Origin: an uncultured Ruminococcus sp.
GTDB lineage: Bacteria; Bacillota; Clostridia; Oscillospirales; Acutalibacteraceae
NCBI GenBank assembly: GCA_902772755.1
Contig: CACYCD010000155.1
Span: forward strand, 1-7,432
DNA length: 7,432 nucleotides
Direction of reading: 5' to 3'
Positions 1 through 5,575 of this stretch are shown here, piece by piece (the stretch's first letter is position 1; each line of letters starts with the position of its first letter). A program made the position numbers and the translations under genes. Below the pieces are notes generated by a model. It saw nothing but the letters and a program-made list of their open reading frames with translations. It was not told the DNA's origin and made no database searches.

Positions 1-1477
1 GCTTGCCGTACTTGTCGGCTATACCTTTAAGCTCCTTGACGATTATCGTCTTTATCCGCCTGTCACTTTTAAGAATTGCTTCAAGCTCCGCTATCTCCTT
101 TTCAAGAGCTTCTATCTCGGATATCCTTTTTAAGATGTACTCCTTGTTGAGATGTCTGAGCTTTATCTCCGCTACGTACTCCGCCTGTATCTCGTCAATG
201 CCAAAGCCTGCCATCAAATTGGGAACTACCTCTGCTTCTTCTTCGGTTTCCCTGACGATTTTTATTGCCTTGTCGATGTCAAGCAGAATCAGCTCCAATC
301 CTTTGAGCAGATGAAGCTTGTCCTGCTTTTTCTTCAAATCGAAGGCAGTCCTTCTTCTGACACAGCCGATGCGGAACTCTATCCACCTGCAGAGCAGCTC
401 TCTTATGCCCATAACCTTGGGAACGCCGTTTATAAGCACATTGAAGTTACAGCTGAAGCTGTCCTGCAGGGTCGTCATCTTGTAGAGCTTTAGCATAAGC
501 TTGTCGGGGTCGGTGCCACGTTTTAGGTCAATGGTTATTTTCAGTCCGTCAATACCCGTTTCATCACGGATATCGGACACTTCCTTTGCCTTGCCCTGCT
601 TTACAAGGTCAATTACCTTTTCTATGATCACCTCAACCGTGGTCGAGGGCGGTATGGTAAAGATATCTATGCAGTTGTTCTTTTTGTCGTACTCGTACCT
701 TCCCCTTACCTTTATGCCGCCTCTGCCGGTTTCGTATATCTTTTTTATCGCTTCTTCGTCATAGACTATCTGACCGCCTCCGATAAAATCGGGAGCAGGC
801 AGTGTTGACATAATATCGTGGTTCGGGTCACGTATAAGCGAGGCTGTGGTTTCGCAGACCTCCCTCAGATTGAACGAACAGATATTCGATGCCATGCCGA
901 CAGCTATGCCCGTGTTGGCATTCACCAGCACCGAGGGGAAGCAGGCAGGCAACAGGGTAGGCTCCTTCATGGTGTTGTCATAGTTGTCAACAAAATCCAC
1001 CGTATCCTTGTCGATATCCCTGAACAGCTCATTGCAGATACTGTCCAGCTTTGCCTCGGTATATCTTGAAGCCGCCCAAGCCATATCACGGCTGTAGAAT
1101 TTTCCAAAGTTTCCCTTTGAATCCACATAAGGGTGAAGCAGAGCCTCATATCCCCTTGAAAGCCTTACCATAGTGTCATAGATGGCGGAATCTCCGTGGG
1201 GGTTGAGCTTCATTGTAGCACCCACGATATTTGCGGATTTTGTCCTTGCACCCGTCAGCAGACCCATCTTATACATAGTATAGAGCAGCTTTCTGTGCGA
1301 GGGCTTGAAGCCGTCTATCTCGGGGATAGCACGTGACATAATTACGCTCATAGCGTAGGGCATATAGTTTTCTTCTATGGTAGAGGCGATCTTTTGCTCC
1401 TCTATCTCCCCGGCACCCTCTATAACTCCGCTGATCTTTTTCAGCTTTGGTGTGTTCTTTTCTCTCTTTTTTGCCAT
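1..1477 (-). CDS. parC: Type II topoisomerase subunit A (ParC/GyrA-like), 3' end beyond window
   Basis: This is the DNA cleavage-rejoining subunit of a type II topoisomerase. It should pair with the ParE-like product just upstream as A2B2. The ATG at 1477 opens a frame with no stop for 492 codons to the left edge. The start is supported by AGGAGGTG 8 bases upstream. Visible features in order: winged-helix core with DGFKPSHRK (56-63); a quinolone-region motif NPHGDSAIYDT (92-102), with Ser97 and Asp101 matching GyrA Ser83/Asp87, so no classical resistance change; catalytic Tyr139 in SRYTEAKL; LLPACFPSVLVN and GIAVGMASN; then the tower and a long helical coiled-coil segment (about 365-485). The beta-pinwheel C-terminal domain lies outside the window, so the GyrA-box that separates gyrase from topo IV cannot be checked. 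Odd points: Asn92 replaces the first His of the usual HPHGD, and two extra residues sit between GNFG and RYTE. Type II topo A subunit is certain; ParC rather than GyrA is inferred from the neighbour and the divergence. Confidence 0.9.
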   Translation of the reverse strand, partial: MAKKREKNTPKLKKISGVIEGAGEIEEQKIASTIEENYMPYAMSVIMSRAIPEIDGFKPSHRKLLYTMYKMGLLTGARTKSANIVGATMKLNPHGDSAIYDTMVRLSRGYEALLHPYVDSKGNFGKFYSRDMAWAASRYTEAKLDSICNELFRDIDKDTVDFVDNYDNTMKEPTLLPACFPSVLVNANTGIAVGMASNICSFNLREVCETTASLIRDPNHDIMSTLPAPDFIGGGQIVYDEEAIKKIYETGRGGIKVRGRYEYDKKNNCIDIFTIPPSTTVEVIIEKVIDLVKQGKAKEVSDIRDETGIDGLKITIDLKRGTDPDKLMLKLYKMTTLQDSFSCNFNVLINGVPKVMGIRELLCRWIEFRIGCVRRRTAFDLKKKQDKLHLLKGLELILLDIDKAIKIVRETEEEAEVVPNLMAGFGIDEIQAEYVAEIKLRHLNKEYILKRISEIEALEKEIAELEAILKSDRRIKTIIVKELKGIADKYGK

Positions 1478-1483
1478 TAAGCT

Positions 1484-1491
1484 CACCTCCT
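1484..1491 (-). promoter_or_regulatory. Ribosome binding site of parC-like gene
   Basis: AGGAGGTG read on the minus strand is a near-perfect Shine-Dalgarno sequence, with 8 bases between AGGAGG and the ATG at 1477. Its first base is the last base of the parE TGA stop, so ribosomes ending parE finish directly on the parC initiation site. This supports coupled translation of the two subunits. Confidence 0.85.
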
Positions 1492-3479
1492 CAGCTCAGA
1501 TCAAGGTTGTCGATGTATTCTGCACCGTGTTCAACTATAAAATCCTTCCTGCCCTGCAGGTCGTCACCCAGCAGTACATCAAACATCTGTGCGGTTCTCT
1601 CTGCATCATCGGGCATAACCTTGATAAGACGGCGTGTTTCGGGGTTCATGGTGGTGAGGTTCATCATTTCGGGTTCGTTCTCACCAAGTCCCTTACTTCT
1701 CTGCACGGTGAATTTTTCCTTGCCGATCTCCTTGATATACCTTTCCTTTTCAGCCTCGGTATAGGCAAAGTAGACCTGATTTTTCGTGGTTATCTCATAC
1801 AGCGGTGACTCCGCTATGAACACCCTGCCCTCGTTTATCAGCGTTGGTGTCAGCCTGTAGACCATAGTCAGCAGGAGAGTTCTTATCTGAAAGCCGTCAA
1901 CATCTGCATCGGTGCAGAAGATTATCTTGTTCCATCTGAGAAGCTTTAGGTCAAAGGCTGCAAGATCCTTGTTTGCCTTCGACTTGACCTCCACTCCGCA
2001 GCCAAGCACTTTGAGCAGATCTGTTATGATATCACTTTTGAAAATCTTGTTGAGGTCGGCTTTCAGACAGTTCAGTATCTTGCCTCTGATCGGCATAATA
2101 GCCTGAAAATCGGGATCTCTCGCCTGCTTACAGGCACCCAGAGCCGAATCACCCTCAACGATGAACAGCTCTCGTTCCTCCGGCTTTTTGCTGCGACAGT
2201 CTACGAACTTTGCCACACGGTTTGTCATATCCATTGTGGAGGTCAGACTCTTCTTTATCCTGACACGGGTTTTTTCTGCGTCCTCTCGGCTTCGTTTGTT
2301 TATCAGCACCTGACCGCAGATCTTCTCCGCATCAAGGGGATTTTCAATAAAATATATTTCAAGCTCATGACGCAGGAACTCCGTCATAGCCTCCCTGATG
2401 CCCTTGTTGGTGATAGCCTTCTTGGTCTGGTTCTCGTAGGAGGTCATACTCGAAAATCCCGATATCACGATCACAAGACAGTCCTCCACGTCCTCGAAGG
2501 TTATCTTTTTTTCGTTCTTCGTGTACTTGCCGTTCTCCTTGAGCCACCTGTCTATCTGGTAAACGAAGGAGCTTCTGACAGCCTTCTCGGGAGAACCGCC
2601 GTACTCCAGCCAGCTGGAATTGTGGTAGTATTCCTGCAGGGATACCTTGTTTGAAAAAGCGAATGCAACACTTGCCTTGCACTTGTACTCGGGCTTGTCG
2701 GCACGGTCACGCACCTTCTGCTCCATGCTTCGGCTCTGCACGGGCGACAGGGCATTTTCTCCCACTATCTCATTTACATAGTCGGTTATGCCGTTTTCGT
2801 ACCTGAACTCGGTGATCTCAAATTTTCCGTTCACCTGATTTCTGAAAATGAAGTTCACGCCTGCGTTGACGATAGCCTGACGCTTCATAACGTCCAGAAA
2901 ATACTCCGCCGGCACATTTATATCGGTGAACACTTCAAGGTCGGGCTTCCATTTTATGATGGTTCCCGTGTCCTTTTTGTCGTATTTTTCCTTTTTCAGA
3001 CCGCCGACATTTTCTCCCTTTTCAAAATGCAGGGAAAATTTTTCTCCGTCACGGCGGATATTTACATCCATATACTCCGAGGCGTACTGGGTAGAGCAGA
3101 GTCCGAGTCCGTTCAGACCCAGCGAAAACTCGTAGTTTTCTCCGTCATTGTTATTGTACTTTCCGCCTGCGTACATCTCACAGAACACAAGCTCCCAGTT
3201 GTATCTTTCCTCGGTTTTGTTGTAATCAACGGGTATTCCCCTGCCGTGATCCTCTACCTGAAATGAGCCGTCCGAAAAACGGGTGACGGTTATCTCTTTT
3301 CCGTAGCCCTCACGGGCTTCATCTATTGAATTTGAAAGAATTTCAAAGACTGAATGGCAACAGCCTTCTATGCCGTCCGAGCCGAAAATAACTGCAGGTC
3401 TTTTGCGTACCCTGTCAGCTCCCTTTAGGGTGACGATGCTTTCATTTCCGTAGGAGGGCTGTTTCTTTTTCTTTGCCAC
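1491..3479 (-). CDS. parE: Type II topoisomerase subunit B (ParE/GyrB-like ATPase)
   Basis: A 662-residue ATPase subunit of a type II topoisomerase. ATP-driven dimerisation should capture the transported duplex, and the Toprim domain binds the Mg2+ needed for cleavage with the ParC-like partner downstream. The length fits the short Gram-positive ParE/GyrB form (about 640-660), without the E. coli GyrB insert. Visible: RKRPAVIFGS (25-34); GHKL N-box EILSNSIDEA (46-55) with catalytic Glu46; G1 box DHGRGIPVD (77-85); G2 box GLNGLGLCS (121-129); GTIIKWKPD (172-180); ATP-sensing QTK (351-353); Toprim IVEGDSALG (440-448) and TDADVDG (523-529) with Glu443, Asp524 and Asp526; RSKGLGE (594-600) and TTMNPETRRL (609-618). 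Arg143 aligns with the coumarin-contacting Arg136 of E. coli GyrB. Odd: His78 in G1, and a G2 box far from the usual GGLHGVG. The start is GTG, directly after the uvrB stop. A GyrB-like paralogue cannot be excluded from the sequence alone. Confidence 0.93.
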   Translation of the reverse strand: MAKKKKQPSYGNESIVTLKGADRVRKRPAVIFGSDGIEGCCHSVFEILSNSIDEAREGYGKEITVTRFSDGSFQVEDHGRGIPVDYNKTEERYNWELVFCEMYAGGKYNNNDGENYEFSLGLNGLGLCSTQYASEYMDVNIRRDGEKFSLHFEKGENVGGLKKEKYDKKDTGTIIKWKPDLEVFTDINVPAEYFLDVMKRQAIVNAGVNFIFRNQVNGKFEITEFRYENGITDYVNEIVGENALSPVQSRSMEQKVRDRADKPEYKCKASVAFAFSNKVSLQEYYHNSSWLEYGGSPEKAVRSSFVYQIDRWLKENGKYTKNEKKITFEDVEDCLVIVISGFSSMTSYENQTKKAITNKGIREAMTEFLRHELEIYFIENPLDAEKICGQVLINKRSREDAEKTRVRIKKSLTSTMDMTNRVAKFVDCRSKKPEERELFIVEGDSALGACKQARDPDFQAIMPIRGKILNCLKADLNKIFKSDIITDLLKVLGCGVEVKSKANKDLAAFDLKLLRWNKIIFCTDADVDGFQIRTLLLTMVYRLTPTLINEGRVFIAESPLYEITTKNQVYFAYTEAEKERYIKEIGKEKFTVQRSKGLGENEPEMMNLTTMNPETRRLIKVMPDDAERTAQMFDVLLGDDLQGRKDFIVEHGAEYIDNLDLS

Positions 3480-5435
3480 TTAACCTTCTCCCTTCAACTT
3501 GTTTATCTTATCTCTGATATAGGCTGCGTGTTCAAATTCAAGCAGCTTTGCCGCTGCCTTCATCTCCTTTGTCAGCTCCTCTATCAGCTTGTTCTTCTCG
3601 CTCTTTGTCAGACGTTTTTTCAGTCGCTTGTCGTCCTTGTGGGTGCTTATCTCCAACACATCGGCAACCTTCTTGCTGATGGTCTTGGGGGTGATGTGGT
3701 GTTCTTCATTATAAGCCTGCTGTTTTTCACGACGGCGGAGAGTTTCTCTGATGGCTTTCTCCATCGAGGGGGTCACCGTGTCGGCATACATGATAACCTT
3801 GCCCTCGGCATTTCTGGCGGCTCTGCCTATCGTCTGGATAAGACTGCGTTCCGAGCGGAGGAAGCCCTCTTTGTCGGCGTCAAGAATTGCAACCAGAGAA
3901 ACCTCCGGTATATCAAGACCCTCTCTCAGCAGGTTTATGCCCACAAGCACATCAAATTCACCCAAACGCAGATCACGGACTATTTCCATACGCTCCACTG
4001 TATCTATATCGTGGTGCATATACCTAACCTTTATACCCATCTCTTCAAGGTAGTCCGTTAGATCCTCTGCCATTTTCTTTGTGAGGGTGGTGATGAGCGT
4101 GCGTTGTTTTTTCTCTATGCGAATATTTATCTCCGATATCAGATCGTCCAGCTGTCCTTCGGTGGGCTTGACCTCTATGCTTGGGTCAAGCAGTCCCGTG
4201 GGTCGGATTATCTGCTCTGCTATGACCGAGCTTTTTTCCAGCTCCAGGTCACCCGGGGTCGCAGACACGAACACCGCCTGATTTATGCGGTCGTAGAACT
4301 CGTCAAAGCTCAGTGGGCGGTTGTCATAGGCTGACGGAAGTCTGAATCCGTAGTCTATGAGGCTCTTTTTTCTGGCGAGGTTTCCGCCGTACATTCCCCT
4401 GACCTGTGGAAGGGTGACGTGGCTCTCATCGACAAACAGCAAAAAATCCTTTGGAAAATAGTCCATAAGGGTATAGGGTGCACAGCCCGGCTCACGTCCT
4501 GCAAGCACGCTTGTGTAGTTCTCTATTCCCGTACAAAAGCCTATCTCACGCAGCAGCTCAATGTCATAGCGTGTACGCTGTTCTATCCGCTGGGCTTCAA
4601 GCAGCTTGCCGTTTTCCCTGAAATACTCCAAACGCTCATCCAGTTCCTTTTCAATACGGCAGATAGAGCGTTCCAGCTTTTCCTTTGGTATGATGTAGTG
4701 CGAGGCAGGATAGACAGCGGCGTGCTTCAACACTGCAATAAGCTCGCCCGTGAGGGGATTTATCTCTGAGATGCGGTCTATCTCATCTCCGAAAAACTCC
4801 ACTCTTATGATGTGATCCGAGGCGGCGGCTGGAAATATTTCCAGAGTGTCGCCGTTCACACGGAATTTATTTCTGATAAAATTGATGTCGTTGCGTTCAT
4901 ACTGCAATTCGACCAGCTTTTTTACAAGCTCGTCCATCGGCTTCTCCATACCCGGACGCAGAGAGATCACCATATTGCGGTAATCTATCGGGTTTCCCAA
5001 GCTGTATATGCAGGAAACAGAGGCAACGATAATGACGTCACGCCGTTCCGACAGGGCTAGGGTGGCACTGTGGCGGAGCTTGTCTATCTCGTCATTTATA
5101 CTGCTGTCCTTTTCAATATAAGTATCGGTAGAAGCGATGTACGCCTCGGGCTGGTAGTAGTCGTAGTAGGAAACAAAGTACTCAACTGCATTGTCGGGGA
5201 AGAACTCCTTGAACTCCGAGCAAAGCTGTGCGGCAAGCGTTTTGTTGTGTGCAAGCACCAGAGTGGGGCGGTTGAGCCTTGCTATGACATTTGCCATTGT
5301 AAAGGTCTTGCCCGAGCCGGTCACGCCCAGAAGCGTCTGCTCCCTGTTTCCGCTCTCAATGCTCTTTACAAGCTCCTCAATAGCCTGTGGCTGATCGCCC
5401 GTGGGCTTATATTCTGATTTTAAACAAAAATCCAT
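3480..5435 (-). CDS. uvrB: UvrABC excinuclease subunit B (nucleotide excision repair helicase)
   Basis: UvrB receives damaged DNA from UvrA, verifies the lesion with its beta-hairpin, and recruits UvrC for dual incision. The protein is 651 residues, complete for the family. Visible: N-terminal [13 protein letters not shown] (7-19); Walker A GVTGSGKT (37-44); the beta-hairpin region rich in Tyr, [10 protein letters not shown] (90-99) followed by [14 protein letters not shown]-like VDESH (335-339); VSATPG (390-395); motif [11 protein letters not shown] (501-510); motif [11 protein letters not shown] (534-542); and a C-terminal UVR domain (about 616-649) that contacts UvrC. The start is the ATG at 5435 ([11 protein letters not shown]), matching the usual family N-terminus and preceded by GGAGGGTG. 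An in-frame ATG at 5480 would add 15 residues, but it lies inside the -10 box and lacks a ribosome binding site. uvrB leads the operon, followed by the topoisomerase pair rather than by uvrA, its frequent partner. I see no SOS-type LexA box upstream. Confidence 0.98.
   Translation of the reverse strand: MDFCLKSEYKPTGDQPQAIEELVKSIESGNREQTLLGVTGSGKTFTMANVIARLNRPTLVLAHNKTLAAQLCSEFKEFFPDNAVEYFVSYYDYYQPEAYIASTDTYIEKDSSINDEIDKLRHSATLALSERRDVIIVASVSCIYSLGNPIDYRNMVISLRPGMEKPMDELVKKLVELQYERNDINFIRNKFRVNGDTLEIFPAAASDHIIRVEFFGDEIDRISEINPLTGELIAVLKHAAVYPASHYIIPKEKLERSICRIEKELDERLEYFRENGKLLEAQRIEQRTRYDIELLREIGFCTGIENYTSVLAGREPGCAPYTLMDYFPKDFLLFVDESHVTLPQVRGMYGGNLARKKSLIDYGFRLPSAYDNRPLSFDEFYDRINQAVFVSATPGDLELEKSSVIAEQIIRPTGLLDPSIEVKPTEGQLDDLISEINIRIEKKQRTLITTLTKKMAEDLTDYLEEMGIKVRYMHHDIDTVERMEIVRDLRLGEFDVLVGINLLREGLDIPEVSLVAILDADKEGFLRSERSLIQTIGRAARNAEGKVIMYADTVTPSMEKAIRETLRRREKQQAYNEEHHITPKTISKKVADVLEISTHKDDKRLKKRLTKSEKNKLIEELTKEMKAAAKLLEFEHAAYIRDKINKLKGEG
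3484..3493 (-). promoter_or_regulatory. Ribosome binding site of parE inside the uvrB 3' end
   Basis: AGGGAGAAGG on the minus strand offers two overlapping Shine-Dalgarno matches, AGGGAG (8 bases before the GTG) and AGAAGG (4 bases before it). The element lies entirely in the last codons of uvrB (Lys-Gly-Glu-Gly). It supports the GTG at 3479 as the true start: no base separates the uvrB TAA from it, so coupling to uvrB translation is likely. Confidence 0.7.
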
Positions 5436-5490
5436 TCTGTGATCACCCTCCGAAAACAGCCCATAATACCGAGTTATCATATCACAGAAT
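5434..5490. repeat. 10-base perfect inverted repeat bracketing the uvrB -10, leader and start codon
   Basis: ATTCTGTGAT at 5434-5443 and ATCACAGAAT at 5481-5490 are exact reverse complements separated by 37 bases. One arm sits in the promoter spacer directly upstream of the -10 box. The other spans the end of the ribosome binding region and the first two bases of the uvrB ATG. From the proposed promoter the upstream arm would not be transcribed, so an RNA hairpin would form only in transcripts starting further upstream. Paired protein half-sites are the alternative. Function is unproven. Confidence 0.4.
5444..5451 (-). promoter_or_regulatory. Ribosome binding site of uvrB
   Basis: GGAGGGTG followed by ATC on the minus strand pairs well with the 3' end of 16S rRNA, allowing one bulged G (GGAGG-GTGATC). 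There are 11 bases from GGAGG to the ATG at 5435, slightly long, but the GGTGATC part lies closer. This element decides the start in favour of 5435 over 5480. Confidence 0.75.
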
Positions 5491-5505
5491 AAGCAGGCTT
5501 GTCAA
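5476..5505 (-). promoter_or_regulatory. Sigma-A promoter of the uvrB-parE-parC operon
   Basis: On the minus strand, a perfect -35 box TTGACA (5505-5500) is followed by an 18-base spacer and the -10 box TATGAT (5481-5476, 5 of 6 to consensus). Transcription should begin near 5469, giving a leader of about 33 bases before the uvrB ATG. The upstream candidate ATG at 5480 lies within the -10 box, so it would not be in this transcript. The -35 box lies inside a 13-base palindrome, and the spacer carries one arm of a 10-base inverted repeat. Confidence 0.8.
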
Positions 5506-5508
5506 GCC
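5496..5508. repeat. 13-base palindrome over the uvrB -35 box, candidate operator
   Basis: GGCTTGTCAAGCC has perfect 6-base arms around a single central base. It covers the whole uvrB -35 hexamer and ends 10 bases before the proposed tex -35. With a one-base loop it is unlikely to act as an RNA hairpin, and it is not in either transcript. A dimeric DNA-binding protein site is the more natural reading, but no regulator family is recognised and chance is possible because TTGACA itself supplies much of one arm. Confidence 0.35.
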
Positions 5509-5517
5509 GGAAAAACA

Positions 5518-5547
5518 TTTGCAAAAAACGCCGATGTTTGATATAAT
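5518..5547 (+). promoter_or_regulatory. Promoter of tex with extended -10
   Basis: A perfect TATAAT (5542-5547) is preceded by TG one base upstream (TGATATAAT), the extended -10 form. The -35 is weak: TTTGCA (5518-5523) or TTGCAA (5519-5524), each 4 of 6 to consensus, 17-18 bases upstream. Initiation near 5554 gives a leader of about 21 bases. A second TATAAT at 5554-5559 would start transcription within the ribosome binding site, so it is less likely to be used. Confidence 0.65.
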
Positions 5548-5563
5548 GTACAGTATAATTTTT

Positions 5564-5571
5564 AAGAGGTG
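5564..5571 (+). promoter_or_regulatory. Ribosome binding site of tex
   Basis: AAGAGGTG ends 4 bases before the ATG at 5576, with 6 bases between AGAGG and the ATG. It is a strong Shine-Dalgarno match and fixes the tex start. Confidence 0.8.
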
Positions 5572-5575
5572 AATT

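Noticed and set aside
3..764. Successive plus-strand frames at the left edge
   Set aside because: The minus strand encodes unbroken, alignable topoisomerase A sequence throughout this stretch, so these are shadows.
1200..1477. Possible quinolone-resistance mutation in the subunit A gene
   Set aside because: The two classical positions carry Ser and Asp (Ser97, Asp101), the susceptible-type residues.
1377..1808. 143-codon plus-strand frame across the parE-parC junction
   Set aside because: It is antisense to two confident genes and their ribosome binding site, and its product resembles no known family.
3528..4061. 177-codon plus-strand frame opposite uvrB
   Set aside because: It is antisense to the conserved C-terminal helicase motifs of UvrB. 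Its low-complexity, cysteine- and leucine-rich translation is typical of a shadow frame.
5439..5446. GTGATCAC 8-base palindrome at the uvrB ribosome binding site
   Set aside because: It follows from an extended Shine-Dalgarno sequence (GGTGATC) and is too short to claim as an operator by itself.
5513..5539. AAACAT ... ATGTTT 6-base inverted repeat near the tex -35
   Set aside because: Six-base arms 15 bases apart in AT-rich DNA are expected by chance, and the stem does not extend.
5436..5575. Rho-independent terminator or riboswitch between uvrB and tex
   Set aside because: The genes diverge so no terminator is expected, both leaders are short (about 21-33 bases), and no stem followed by a T-run is present.
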